Below are positions 46,683 through 59,327 of a stretch of 64,000 bases of DNA, one piece after another; the stretch's first letter is position 1, and each line of letters opens with the position of its first letter. The notes under the pieces are model-generated. The model saw nothing but the letters and a program-made list of their open reading frames with translations, was not told the origin of the DNA and did not search any database. The position numbers and the translations under genes are program-made. Source of the stretch: Diatrype stigma (lineage: Eukaryota; Ascomycota; Sordariomycetes; Xylariales; Diatrypaceae); assembly GCA_022225965.2 (NCBI GenBank), contig JAKJXP020000145.1:28092-92091 (forward strand), read 5' to 3'.

Positions 46683-47415
46683 ATGGCTTTCAAAGTCGCT
46701 TTCGCTGCGGCCGCCCTGGCCTCGGCGGCGTTTGCTTCCAACACAACGGGACCGTATACGATCCATATCACCGGCAAGACGGATACGTCTATTGATGGTA
46801 TGTCAACACTACCCTACACTACCACTGACGACATGAAATCATATCATATATATATATGTATGTACCTGTTCGCGCACACTGATTACTAACGTCATCTCCG
46901 CAGGTTACGTTGGGGCCTGCCACGCCGGCGCGGCCATCGAGGCGCTGTGCTACGCCTCGGGCCCGGTGGACTCAAGCAGCAACTCGAACCAGTTCTACTT
47001 CGACTTCGGGGGGTTCAACCCGGACACGGGCGAGACGATACAGCCGGGGTGGATATCGTGGCTGCTGCCCTACACGGACCCCGACGGCAACGCGGCCACG
47101 CAGGTGTCGCCGATGCAGCTGTCGCCCAGCTGGAGCAGCAACGTGGCGGCGGGCCTGTTCGAGCCCAGCGAGACCTATACGTACGTCAGCTACGACGACA
47201 GCCGCAAGCTGTACATGAGCGGCGGCTACGACGACTCCGCCTTCAACGCCACCCGCCCCCAGCCCGTCGTCCTCGGCCCCCTCTACAACTGGCACCTCTG
47301 CTACCAGTACACCGGCGGCTACTACTACCAGTCCGTCGCCTGGGTGTCCACCGACCCGCCACACAACCCCTCGTGCGAGCCCATCGACCTGACCCTCGAG
47401 GACATCACCTATTGA
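46683..47415 (+). CDS. Small secreted protein of unknown function (208 aa)
   Basis: Exon 1 is 46683-46797 and exon 2 46904-47415. The 106 nt intron (GTATGT, ATTACTAAC branch, CCGCAG) is phase 1 and gives TSIDGYVGACHAGAAIEALC. A clear signal peptide (MAFKVAFAAAALASAAFAS) cleaves near residue 19. The mature part is acidic, Tyr/Trp/Ser-rich and beta-like, with four Cys (GAC, ALC, LC, SC) that could form two disulfides. It is a possible effector or cell-wall protein, but I know no specific domain. The second exon is nearly all G/C at third positions, in contrast to the AT-rich intron and flanks. It converges with the CFEM receptor. Confidence 0.83.
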
Positions 47416-48056
47416 GGTTTCATCGGTGCATCCCGCGTGTGTTCGGCTCTGATGGATGGGAAGGAAAGTGTGGAGGAGCTTCCTCCCAGGCGTAATGAGA
47501 ATTTGAATGAAGTTTGGACAAATGTGTAATGAATATGATGCGAAGAGTGGCTAATTGGCTGCATCAACGCCTGCGCCTGCTTACTCGGGTCGCCAGATCT
47601 TTTAATGATATCAGCTATATAGAAACTAATAAGTGTAGTACTTAATATCATCCAAAACTGATGAATCAAAACTGCGTGCAAAACCCCCGCCGGCGACTTT
47701 TGATAGGCGATGCACTGATTAGACATCCCACGAGGACGAGGGAGATACTAAGCAGCGGAGGCAAGAAATGGTAGTTGAGTCAAGGGAGTAAGGGTCTAAG
47801 TGGCAACCATTCATCATCGCTGCTAGATCCTGGATTAAATGGTTAGGAAGACTCACTCCTCAAACGTTCTACATAATGTGATGGGGTATTGTCGTACTTC
47901 ATTGGTAGGACGAATCTTCCGGTGAAAAGGCGTAAAGGATTTTGTGACCTAGTAAGCAGACTCTCTACGTGGTTCAAGAAGAAAGGGGCGTTGCATTTTA
48001 GTTAGAACCGCATATTTTGGTCCAGATTCAGGAGTAAATAAGTTGAACTACAATAA
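47416..48056. other. Convergent intergenic region
   Basis: 3' UTRs of the secreted protein and the CFEM receptor. No further feature was seen. Confidence 0.6.
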
Positions 48057-50594
48057 TCACCCCTTGGCACTCGTCGCACAAAACCGACTCCCGATACCGT
48101 TGTTCCCGCTAACATTCCCTATCGTCTCATCCCAGGGCGTCTCCGGCCGCGCCGCGGAAACAACCTCGACGAGGCTTTTGGTAGTATTATCAAAAGGCGT
48201 GGCGCCAAAGCGATCTGCTCCCCCTCCTACATCCGTGGATACCGCGACGCCGACCAGCTCGACATCGCTATCACTGCCGCTCCCGCTGTGGTTGCGGCTG
48301 TTGTTGTTCTGGAAGTTGGTGTCCGATGGCGCCGGATCGCTGAGCACCGTCCACTCCTGACGGACGCTGATCTTGTTCTTGAGGCTCCTGTTGTTATCCT
48401 GGCTGTGGTTGCCGAGAACACCGCCGCCGCCGCAGGGAACCTTGCTGTCACGTTGGCTCTTGCTCTTGCTCTTGTCCTTGCTCCTCGAGCCCCCCGCGCC
48501 GGCGTAATAGTAGTACGACGATGAAGACCCACCCGCGGCCGCCCCACGCCGCCGCGGCGAGGTGCTGCCGAAGATCTGCGGGAACACGACGCTGAAGAGC
48601 GACCGGATCGCCGGTAGGCATGCGCAGATGATGCCCACGGGCACCTCGATGGTCGACATGTAGCCGATTTCGACGAAGTCTTCTGTCGTGGGGGTAAGTT
48701 TTGGGGACGGGCGTTTCAATTTGGACTGAGCAGTGAGAGGCGGATAAGGAGGGCTGGGTGAGTTGTGCGGAGATCAAAGAAAGAGAGTCACTCCTGATCC
48801 GGCGGGGGCAGAGACGGCAATTGGTACTCACGTGTGATATTATGCGATGTACCGAACTTGAGAATTGAGCGAAGCCGGATGATGGCTACGATGGTGTCAC
48901 TTTGATTCCAGGCAGATAGGTAGTCAGTAAATAGGTCAATTGGCCCTCACCACCATTTCCGCGATATGTTCCCCTCTCTATCCTTAGCAGTCTAATGGCG
49001 TAAGAAAGCAACTTCACATCCCTTCGTCCACCCTCCGTCATTTTAGGATAGCCACAAGAGACATGTTTATAGAGAAAGCTAAGAACGGCTGAAAAGGGGG
49101 GAAAGAGGGTGAAAATAGGAAGACCCATAAAAACCCGAGGGCGAACATGCCGACAATCTGGACCTTCTTGCGGCGCGACATGGACAGCGCGAAGAGCTCG
49201 GGCATGGGCAGGGCGATGGTGGCGAGGTCGAGCACGATGTTGGCGGCGGCGCCGGACCAGCCGAGGACGTTGAGGTCGATGCAGCGGGCGGCGTGTGCGG
49301 GGTCCCCGTCCCAGGCGCGCCAGGCGCCCGCCACGGGCCGGCACTGGAACAGCATCAGGCAGCCGAAGACGGCCACGTAGGCGGCGTTGCCCGCCACCAG
49401 CAGGTGCGCCGCGGCCCGGAACGACCGCTTCGGGAACACGGTCAGGTAGAAGAGCAGAATGGAGACCTTGGTCAGGCCTAGGCAGGTCACGTAGAGGACT
49501 GCGTCGAAGTACCAGAGCTGTGGTTATTTGGGAGGTGTGGGGGGTTTTGGTCCCCCTCCCCCCTCCAGCTGTTAGATGGAGAGCCGAGTGGGTCATATAT
49601 GTTATATATATGGAATGGAATATGGAAAAGGGGGGAGGCTGTTGCGGTCACTCACGTAAAGGACGCGGGTTATGTTGTCAAAGGGGACGAACCATGCGTC
49701 CAAGCCTAACCCCTTTTCCGAGACTATACACGGTTTATATCAGCAAAAGGCGTTGATGTCGATGTGAGCGTAGGTACATCTAGTCGTTATTAAGGGGTAG
49801 TCTCACGAGGTATCGAGATGAACGCGAGCGGCATTGCGAACCCCTGGGATCGATAGTAGTTAGTCACGGACGAGGTACCTCTGCGTTCGGTCATACAGGC
49901 GACTCGACTTACAATAGTGAGGGTCATGACCCAGTCATCGGGACCCCACGACCGCGTGCCGTAGGCGGAGAGCCGGGCGACGCACCGCAGGACGAAAGCC
50001 ACGAGCGCGAGGAGCCCGAACACGATCGCGATGACTCGCACCAGGACCCTTCGATCTCTACCCTCGACGCCGCATAGCTCGTACGAGTACTTCTGCGTTG
50101 CTGATGACGAGATCCAAGTCAAATTAGTATCGGCTCAACTGACACTTGGACATGTCTGCGTGCGTGTGGATGTGCGAACGAGCAATTCCGAACGACTTTC
50201 TTCTGTCGACGCCCTTTCACCTAACCAACCGGAAATTAGACTACGCACAGAGCTGATCTCGCACAGGACAACCTGCGATGACACATTTTTGGATTTCGAG
50301 CTGCAGCACCTTGTCGCCGCATATACACGGGGCATCCGTCGGCGCGCATGTTGAGTTCGAGTTCACGACCGTGGTCAAGATACACTCGCGCTGCGCTGGG
50401 TTAGCAGGTCCATCCATCCATCCATCCTGTGCGACCCGAGTATGGTTTTCCGACGAGCGGGCGGCCCAGGCGGGACGGGACGGCGCGAAACTCACACCGC
50501 AATCAGGGGGTCCTTCCGTGTTACCGCTATTGATTTGCGCAACGGCTGGCTGCAGCAGAGCACATAAGATGAATGTGAGGTACCGCACATGCAT
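48057..50594 (-). CDS. CFEM-domain Pth11-type seven-helix receptor (536 aa, eight exons)
   Basis: Putative plasma-membrane G-protein-coupled receptor with an extracellular CFEM domain; the class includes Magnaporthe Pth11, which senses surface cues. Exons are 50496-50594, 50249-50390, 49913-50100, 49807-49843, 49656-49723, 49135-49517, 48832-48899 and 48057-48682. A signal peptide covers about residues 1-20. CFEM Cys are at 32, 36, 48, 55, 57, 69, 74 and 90 (all eight). Helix 1 is around VIAIVFGLLALVAFVL, helix 2 WVMTLTIGFAMPLAFISI (through a 37 nt micro-exon), helix 3 around TKVSILLFYL, helix 4 around YVAVFGCLMLF, helix 5 around NIVLDLATIAL, helix 6 VGMFALGDTIVAIIRL and helix 7 STIEVPVGIICACLPAIRS. 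A Ser/Gly-rich tail is cytosolic. Intron 6 (48900-49134) uses a weak GTTTTT donor and a CAAAG acceptor; it is the least certain junction. The others have GTRAGT-like or GTGCGT donors. Confidence 0.87.
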
Positions 50595-53026
50595 ACTTTC
50601 TGCGATCTTTCCGGCCTCTTTATGGATAGTTAGTTAGTGGGTAGGCATGGGATATAAGTGAAGATAGGGAAGGAGGGGCCAGAGGTTAAGATAATCTGTC
50701 GAGTGGAGGGTATACATGTCATGGCCTCTGCGTTTGTTGTGTGTCTAAGCGGGCAGCACTCCTATCAGCACTCTCAAGGCCGGCAGAAATTATTCAATGA
50801 CATGTCTCACAGCATTGGCGGGACGGTTCTAATATTGGATCGTTGCACCTGGTCGTAGGACGGGGTACCGATTCATCATCTGCAGATTATATCTGTATGT
50901 CAGCCGCGGCAGAATCGGCCCGCCTAGGTCCAGACATCGAGACGCCATAGCCTGAGGCTCTGTTGGACCTACAGGGGGAATGTTGGTGATGACTTACAGT
51001 GAAGCTACATGTCTGTCACGCCAACTTATCTCTTGAGAATCCTTCAGGTAATGCTGAAGATCAAGGCTGCAACCCGCCCACCGAACCAGCCCTATAAGAC
51101 AACGCATGCAGGTCAAGGGGCATTATGGCCGTTTAGGTACTATATAATAAGCCAAGGCTTTCTACACACACTCGGGCCCTATCTATCTCTCATGAGTAAG
51201 GTACATCTAACCAAAAATAATCGTAAAACGAATGGTCTTACTGTCGACTGCCTTCCTTAGCAACGCTGCTTGACGTGTAATACAGGTATAACCTCAGGCT
51301 TCCCGAGGAAATGAGTTGACGGGCATATCCACTTATGCCGCTTTCTTCGAGACGGATATTGTACTACCTATATTGCCCTCAATGAAAAGGATCCGAATTG
51401 GCGGACTTTGCAGCCAACAGTAGTAATATTCCTTTCGAGCTACTGCAGCCGTCGTGAAGAAAAGACGCCTCTTAATGCATAAATAGGCTCGAGTACGCGG
51501 AACCATCCCCTGCATCCCCCATTTGGGTAACTAGGCACACGCAGCAGGAACAGAGTGCCATTCTCCGTGTCTGGGCATCCACGCGTAATAGCGAACGGTG
51601 GTAGTAGTGGTGGGTAGGTAGAGTTGTAATGCACGCGATCGAACGAAGCACGAGAATCGATAATAGGACAGAGTGATCCATTGATGAATCAGATCTGTTC
51701 CCCGCACGGTCAATCTGTTTTGTATACCATGCCTTAGATTCCCGCGTCGTACCATCCGTCTTCCGGGTGCTGTTTTTCGTCACTGATAGATTTATGCTGT
51801 CGGCGCCGTATTACTGTATAAATGCCACATATAGCTGATCTGACCGAAGGATTCCACGGGCGGTGCGAAGAGGGGAAAGGTCTAAGCATGTCAGCATGGC
51901 ATTTGCGTGGGACCATTCAGCTCAGCTTTGTTTCGTTGGGGAGAGTTGCGTGTCTATTAGGGCTAGCGATGACTGCTCTAGTTATTCAATAAGGTCACCA
52001 TCCTTCTAACGTGCACTGTAAACTGTATATAATGTAACGGTATAAGTACACGCTCACATGTGTCCCTTGGGCTGGGCAATAAAAGGGGCATTTATAACTT
52101 TAAACATCGGCATCCTAATACCTAGATTATCCATCATAGGGGATACATAGCATGCGCCTAGCCGACCACTTAGAGCTACCAGGTTGTGACCTTGGGGGGG
52201 GCGGGGGTTCATGTAACATTACAGAGTGAGCCACAAACCCAAATCCGAGTCCGTACCCCACGCCAGAACCCAGGGCTTATTCGAGGGTCCCAGAAGCTCT
52301 TGTCCAAGAGGGCATACCTCCATAACTCTTGGGGCATTCAGTATCTCAGTGTAGATAGCAATGTGGCTTAGGTGAAAGTGTAGGAATCCTCAATCATACA
52401 GGACGTGCAGATAATGTTGACTACGAGTCCTAAGACAACTCGGTAGGCACTTATTACTTGCCTGGCTGGCTGACTGCCCCTTGCCAATAAGGCACCATGG
52501 TAGTTGAGATTAATAAGTATAGAGAGGGTCTGGGAAGATCACTAAGATAAGCTTAATTTAGCGGCGGGAACCATTTTAGCGATCTCCGAACTTGGTGCCC
52601 ACACCCAGCACCGGTATAGCGGGGACTCATCCATTTCGAGCAACGGGTGATAATGAGCTTCTGATATAACTCGGGCTATGTTGAATGCAATGGTAATCAA
52701 TACAAGAGGACCAAAGGCTTCAAAATAACACATAATATCCTTGGTTTATCGGCCTGAGACACGCCTCCTAATCATGGTGTTCGAGTATGCATCTCATGTT
52801 CTCCATGAGCTGCTATCTCAGTACCTCTTTGAGACTGGCAATACCGTATGCCTACCTACACAACGTGGGAGCACATTTAGTGTGTAGTCAGTTTAGAAAG
52901 AGCCCGGCGCATTCGTTCTGGCAATCCGAACATTGCTTAAAACTACGACGGCTGCGATTTTGGTATCAAACAGCATGACCCCCAAACGCCATTGAGCAAG
53001 CCCAAATACAAGGAATGGTAGCACTA
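50595..53026. other. 2.4 kb intergenic stretch
   Basis: No supported gene between the CFEM receptor promoter and the 3' end of RPF2. Overlapping short frames at 51333-51916 and 52542-52733 carry no family features. Confidence 0.5.
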
Positions 53027-54298
53027 TCACACTTTCTGCCGCTTCGTCGTATCCGTCGTTCCATCGTCGGCATCCTCCTCCAGAGCCTTGTTTCTCTTCA
53101 GCCCCTTCATCTTTCTTGTCTGGAGCTCAGCAAGATCCTGCTTGCCCAAGTGAATCCTGCCTATCTTGTCACCCATGAGGTCCACCGTGACGTTCTTCTT
53201 CGTCCTCTCCTCGCCCATCTTCGGCTTCTTCAGTGCCTCCTTCCAGGCCGCCTCTTCCGGCTCGGTAACTCTTCCGACATGGCTAGAATCATAATTAGCC
53301 ATCCTTCTTTGAGATTGGTGTGACACCTGGGATTTTAGTTGCGAACTCACAAGTCCATTCTCGGCCCCATCTCCTCGACTTCCACACGCGGCAGCTTTTG
53401 GCCACTTCGCTTTGTTGATATTAAGTAGACCCGCAGATGAAGAGCAGGCTTCGAATCATCCCCGGCCGGCTCGTCAGCCGAAACGGAGACGATGTACTGG
53501 AGGCCTTCCACGTCGATCTTGTCTGATGTTTCACCCTTGAACATATCTGTGATCATGGACTTGAACATCGTGTACTCATTATTGACGGGAGATTCAAATG
53601 CTGTGCCTGAGAACACCATCATGGGACGTCTGTATGTACAGTTAGTGGTCCCTCTGTGGATTAACCCATCTAGTGAAGGAGGGGAGGACGTGGGGACTCC
53701 GGTGCAAAGATGAACTTCGAAAGCTGCTTACAATCCAATAGCGAACTTCCTCGTCTTGAACTGAGTTATTCTTCGAAAGCTTTCTGGGTTAAGATTCAAT
53801 TCCAGCATGTCAAGTGTCTTATAGTTGAAAGTCCGGACAAATGTCAAGGTGTGGGGTCTCTGTCAATGTCCCTCTGTCAGCATGATAAGAGCATAGAGCT
53901 GACGAATCCGTCCAAGTCGAATAGTGCTGTCGCTATGTACCTTCTTAGAGCTACTTCCAAAGCAAAGCATTGAGGAATCGTTCTTCTCCGCAAAGAACTC
54001 GAGCGACGCGGCAGACTCGAAAGGGTGGATGTCGTTCTTCTTGGTGAACTTCTTACTCAGCGGCCGCCGCAGCTCGTATAGATCGGTTAAGGCATCTTGG
54101 ACGATCTGTGAACAGCTGGTGCCGCGCAGGAAGAGGATCGTTTTCGGGTTCTCGACGTTCTTAGGGGCGCGCTTCTCGAGCGCCCTCTTCGAGCGAGCCG
54201 AACGAGGTTTTCTAGGTTCCAAAACTCGGTCAGCTGCGGGACCTCCCAGCTTTGTCCCCAATTGACATGCGCGCAAAGACTTACATTTGCCGCAGCAT
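53027..54298 (-). CDS. RPF2: Ribosome biogenesis protein RPF2 (Brix domain, 315 aa)
   Basis: Nucleolar 60S biogenesis factor that, with Rrs1, brings the 5S RNP (5S rRNA, uL5, uL18) into pre-60S particles. Five exons: 54285-54298, 53941-54211, 53732-53859, 53351-53629 and 53027-53282. Introns all start GTAAGT, GTACAT, GTAAGC or GTGAGT and end AG, with TAACT/CTAAT-like branches. The first exon encodes only four codons plus two bases (MLRQ+I), so the start is easily missed. The assembled protein begins MLRQIKPRSARSKRALEKR. The Brix domain spans about residues 30-230 (TILFLRGTSCSQIVQDALTD; FGSSSKKRPHTLTFVRTF; VEVEEMGPRMDF). A C-terminal basic tail follows, with RTKKNVTVDLMGDKIGRIHL and LQTRKMKGLKR. 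It is expected to be essential and single-copy. Confidence 0.95.
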
Positions 54299-55521
54299 AT
54301 CTAGTGTCTCGGTGTTCCTGAGCAAATTGACTGGTTGTGGTTCTTCACGTTTCGGCGTTGCTTGCAATAGAAGAGACTGTAGTTGATAGCAGGATGGAGG
54401 AGCGCATGCAACCTGGAACCGTTGTAACGAAATGCGCTATGCGACGATTGGAGGGCCCAGGAATTTTTCTGTTATCAGTAGTGGCAGAATTATGGGTCGG
54501 GATCTTAGATACGCAGCTGCCCGAGTGATCAAAAGCGGTAGGCGGTCTGCAGATATTGTGCATAATCAGATTATATGCAAATACCAGAATGCTACATATA
54601 CGGCCTATCTACAAGTTCCCCCTATTCTCCTATAGAAGACGACTAGTCACCTATTCTACGTCACAAAAAGACACCCCTAGTCCATGCGGGTTATAGTTCA
54701 TTATCATTCAGCATAGGGGTACCCGTATTTCCTTCAGTCGTTAAGGTGAGACTGAATTGCCTTGTCTCAGTACACGGGCAGGTAAGTGTAAGACCTGATA
54801 AGGTCACATTACATAACTAGACATCGCATAGGAAGTGTTTCAAGTCATGTGTTTCGGACTGGCCGAAATATAACCATCAGTAGGAGCAGGCCACGGTCAG
54901 ACTAAATAAGGATATGGTTACGGTCCGGTCCATGACTGCACCCCGCTTTTGTTGGCTGGTACCAAGTATAAGAGTCCAATTCAGAACATTCAGACTCTGA
55001 AGTATGAGCCACGACCATGTCACATCGCAAGATACTCGAGAGGTGGATTATCCCATGTGGTACAGAAAACCGTATGCTACCTGGGGTGTAATTCAAGTAA
55101 GTTCCAGGCTTCGAGGGGTTCGGTGAGCAGCCCGATACCGCCGAGATGGGGACCCATTCTTGTGCTGCACAGGAGCCGGGCTACTGGTAATTAAGTGTAA
55201 ACCAACGGACATAACAGGAGCTATTATTAGTTGTTAGACCAGGCCCTGCCATAGCACAACCAACACATGCATGTTCTTCCCTTTCAAGTTGAACTTCCCC
55301 GCACATATTTACCTTATAGAAGTCACAAACGGACATATCCAGTTCGTCCTGTATAAATCCTCGCCACCCAGACTGTACATGTTTCTCTTACACCTAGGGA
55401 CAGAAGCACGAGTACCTGCTCAGTTAGAATCCAGCCAGCCAGCCGTCTCTCCCTCGATCCTCTAGCTAGACCACCATACCTAGTCCTACCTCTTCCCTAT
55501 AATATACGCAATCCTACTACC
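54299..55521. other. Divergent promoter region RPF2 / NTF2-like gene
   Basis: 1.2 kb between divergent genes; no repeat or further gene was recognised. Its right part is pyrimidine-rich just before the NTF2-like ATG. Confidence 0.55.
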
Positions 55522-56111
55522 ATGTCTGAATACTCGTCCACACGCGAAGGCTTCCAGCGCGCCATGGAATGGAGCCTGACGGGCCGGCCCGAGGACACAA
55601 AACTGTACGCTGAGAGCACCGCCATGCCCACATTCTACCAGATCATGAACGGTCAGCGCATACCGTACGACGACTACGTGAAGCACGTTGCCGAGTGGCG
55701 CGGCAAGATCAGCGAATACAAGCCCGTCGTGTGAGCCGCCACATCTTCTAACAACCCTCCTCCTCCATCCGCCCCTCATTATCCCCACCTCCTGTCTCCC
55801 CTGCCGGCCTGCCTGTCTTTGCATGTGCGCAAAGATTAAGTAGTGAAAGCAAAGCCTCTCTGAGAGACTTGGGAAAGCTGACATGGATGACACCCTGCCT
55901 TTTTTGATCGATCTAAAGGCACGAGTTCCTCCGCGACGGCGACCAGCTCGCGGCGCGCATGACCGGCACAATCAAGGTCGAGGGAGCAGATACCGAGTTC
56001 GAGAGCTTCATGTTTGCGAAGGTGGACAAGGAGAGCGGCAGATTGGAATGGTTGATCGAACGGTCGGTCTGGGGTGCCGTGGGCAAAGCGCCCGAGTACG
56101 GAGCTAACTGA
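55522..56111 (+). CDS. NTF2-like / SnoaL-like small protein (133 aa)
   Basis: Exon 1 is 55522-55730 and exon 2 55919-56111. The 188 nt intron (GTGAGC, AAGCTGACATGG branch region, CTAAAG) is phase 2 and gives YKPVVHEFLRDGDQLAARM. The length and layout match single-domain members of the NTF2-like/SnoaL superfamily: an N-terminal helix pair (TREGFQRAMEWSL), a Tyr-rich helix (MPTFYQIMNGQRIPYDDYVKH), and a curved sheet (LAARMTGTIKVEGADTEFES, LEWLIERSVWG). Members include cyclases, dehydratases, and proteins of unknown substrate. No catalytic residues could be assigned. It is predicted cytosolic. Its start is the first ATG after a pyrimidine-rich leader. Confidence 0.85.
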
Positions 56112-56839
56112 GTGAGGACCTACCATCTTGTATTGGCTAAGTACTAGCATACTTTTCTCAAAGAAAGTCTCACATGGTGGCCATAGCCATTGGACAATAC
56201 AGGTTTCTGCTTGGACTGCCATGTTTCTTTAGCAACTGGCAACAGTTCCTACCTTGTTGCTCAAAGACGAGCGTATCAATGGGCTATGGGCCTTCGGTAC
56301 ATAATTTACCGCGCGGTTTCGAGGCTGATGGCGCACTCGTGGTCGCGGACTATAGAGAATTGTGCTGTGCCGTTCATGGTCATGAGCAGTGTGCGGAGCA
56401 AAACACATGGAGGCAGAGATGAGCGCAGGAGGCTACGAAGGGCGCCGGCAGAGGTAAGCTGCGATCCTGGAGGACCCGGGACAATAAGTAACTATATTGC
56501 GGAGTAGAGTCCGGGAAGGCTTTGCCAAATTTGTAGTAGAGTCCATCGCAGAGTACCAGAGCGACTACACCAGAGGTTCTGTCAGGGTATGGTGTTACGT
56601 GACCCTCATAGGGGGTCGTGAGTGGTCTTTATACAGGTCCGTATGGCTTCTGGGCTTCCTAAGAATCCCGGAAAGTTAGACTAGGGTTTAGACTTTTGGG
56701 AATACGATTAGTTGCCCTGGCACTCTGATCCCCCAAAACTGACAGGTTCCACCTAGCTATGTACTTATGTACGTCCTTGGATGTAGATGCTCTTAGGATA
56801 CGTGGTGTCTATAATTCGGTTGGAGGAATTCTCGAGGGG
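56112..56839. other. Convergent intergenic region
   Basis: 3' sides of the NTF2-like gene and the Zn2Cys6 gene. No convincing ORF. Confidence 0.55.
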
Positions 56840-59327
56840 TCAGAAAGTGTTCCAAGCCTCAGGACGGTCCCAGTCGACGTGTTCAAGCCACTGCATGAAG
56901 TCTCTATCGTGACCTAGATACGGCGCATCAAACCCAAAGTCGATGTCCATGGTAGTTGCGGTGATCTCCGGCGTCAAGCCGCAGTTTCGTATCGGCTCAC
57001 CCGAGGCGGCGGCACTCGCGTCGAGCTGCCCGGCGCTCATCTGCTGCTGCTGGGCGCCGCCGCCGCCGCCGTCCCACAGCGAGCGGCGATCGGGGTGGGC
57101 CTTGTCGGCAGCCTTAGCCAGCGGGCTCAGGACCTTGTCGAGGATGCGCTGGATGACCTTGCGGCCCTGGTCGCACATGGCGAAGGAGCCGTCGCGGGGG
57201 TCGACGGAGCCCAGGCGGGCGGCGAAGACGGCGAGCTCCTGGATGGTCTGGCTGCGCGGCAGCCGCGCGCTGTCGGGGTGCGGCAGCTGCTCCTGCTTCA
57301 GCAGCTCGACGGCGAGGATGGCGGCGCTCCGCAGGCCGTGCACGACCAGGATCGAGTTCACGTCCCGCAGGTGGGCCGACGCCACGTCGAACCGCTGGCT
57401 GAGGTGCAGCACGTCCTTGAACATGGCGCGCGCCTCCTGCAGCAGCTTCTCCGAGGACGCGCCGGCCTTGCGGATCAGCACCCGCTGCAGCAGCAGTTCG
57501 TTGTTCCGGAGCAGCTGGCAGAAGGAGAAGTTGATCAGCCTGTCGTGAGGCTTCACGGCACTGGTGGCGTGCGACTCGGAGGCGGCGCCGTCCCTGATCT
57601 TCCTGATGAACTCGGGCAGCCTGGCCCACTCCTGCTCTGTCCTTTCCTGGATGACCTGGGCGCGGTGCAGAACCTCTTCTCGGGTGTGTTTGCCTAGTGC
57701 CAAGTCTAGAATATCCTCCCTTCTGCAAGTGAGCTCGATCCGAGAACGTATCCGTACCGCACTGCCGATCCTCCCGACAGTGTTATAACCATCTTTGTCG
57801 AGGGTTTTCAAGATCTCGGCGATCTCGTCGGGTCCGAGCATGAGTTGCGCCTCTGTGAGGTCGAGAGGAGGATCGAGAGTACAGTAATGGTATGACAGGC
57901 GTGGTGGACGTCCGAGGAATGCCGACAAACCTATCTCGCTTGCATATATGGCTATAAATATGGACTTCCTTATTTCGGCTAGGAAGAACGGCAACCGGTT
58001 ATTTGCCTCGATCTTCTGATGCAGCCCCATTGTGATGACAATGTTGACCTCCTCACCACTTGCTCGGTAAGAAGCATAGCTGATGTCCCCTTCAACACGC
58101 ACAACTAGACATGACCATTCAACTACGAGCCAGAGAAGCATATCGCTTATCACATTGCAGTCGTAGCAGAACCCGAGACATATTTCGGACAAGCCCTTCA
58201 TGCGCCTTGCAAAGTCAAGTCCCGAGATGCCAGCCTCCGCTAGGAAGGGGTCCGACGGTTCGAGGGACACGGCACAAGAGCCAGCTATGGCAGCTATCAT
58301 ACCAATGACCTCCCATCTTATGTTCGGGCCTGTCCCTAAGCTTGCCCAGTCCATCGCAGAGATGTTCCCATCAAACGCCAATGGACTTCGAGTGTTGTGC
58401 CAGATCGTTTCACATAGACGACGGATCTTCGCCGGCTCCTGGTCTACTAAGACATTCCCGTAGTGAAGCCCTAGTTTCTGAAGCCATTGTTTCATGATCG
58501 GCTCGATGCATACGCCAGTCGAGCCCCCTCCAAGTTCAAACGCCCGGGACACCAGCCGGTATATCGTGCTCTTATCTTTGAGAAAGGAGAGGACCTCGCA
58601 CGACTGAACCATACGATCACGTGAGACCATGACATGCCGCCCCTGAAAAGCTTCCACGTCAGAAGAGGCAACGCCTAAGTGGTCGAGGTCGGCGAAAATG
58701 GACGAATAAGATGTGACCCCGAGGAACCCCGGATTTTGACTGGGCGGGGCCGACTCGCATCGTGGATGCAAGGGAGGTGCTGTTGCTGCCCGATGCCTCT
58801 GATTCACGACCACACCAGTGAGAGGGGCCTCCGGGATGGCAGGAGAAGGGTCTGTATTCTCTGTTTCAACCGACACAATGATGTCCGTTGAGTTTTCATC
58901 TACCGAATTGGATGATGGTGTTGGGAGTTTTGCCCTCAGTGATTGACGGGTCTAACTCCGAGTGACGATTAGTTGGGAACCTTGACGTTCTCAGATCAAT
59001 AGGTACGGACCTTGGCCAGGGGGTTTGCAAGATAAACGCATTGGTCACCTCGCTTCTTCCTGATGCACCTCTGACATGTGGGGACCACATCTACGATGTG
59101 AACAGTCAGCTGTGGATCTAATAGCATGGGCAATTCTATCACCAGATTTCTTTCGCACAAGTTTACTCACGGTCGCATCTGAGCTTGGACTTCCTACAGG
59201 GCTCACACGATTGCAGCTGCCCGTTCCGCCGGTATCTACCAGTTCGGACTTGAGGTTCAGGTTGGTAAGTGCCTATAGGGGTAGGGCTCGGAGCTAGAGA
59301 GGACAGGCGACCAGTCTGGAGATTCAT
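56840..59327 (-). CDS. Zn2Cys6 transcription factor with fungal-TF middle region (782 aa)
   Basis: Exons are 59171-59327, 59011-59090 and 56840-58951. Introns are 59091-59170 (GTGAGT...CGTAG) and 58952-59010 (GTCCGT...GTTAG). The zinc cluster is assembled across intron 1: C41-x2-C44-x6-C51-x6-C58-x2-C61-x6-C68, reading SCEPCRKSKLRCD|HVVPTCQRCIRKKRGDQCVY. A search of the long exon alone would miss it. Residues about 190-500 are the helical regulatory region of fungal factors (EWSCLVVRVEGDISYASYRA; LPFFLAEIRKSIFIAIYASE; FLGRPPRLSYHYC). A Gln/Gly-rich stretch (GGGGGAQQQQ) precedes the acidic, aromatic C-terminus (DFGFDAPYLGHDRDFMQWLE), typical of an activation domain. The ATG at 59327 is the first in frame; an upstream TTG in frame was not used. 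Target genes are unknown. Confidence 0.9.

Noticed and set aside
57095..57728. Long frames on both strands within the second Zn2Cys6 gene
   Set aside because: Shadows of the G/C-rich part of the regulator.
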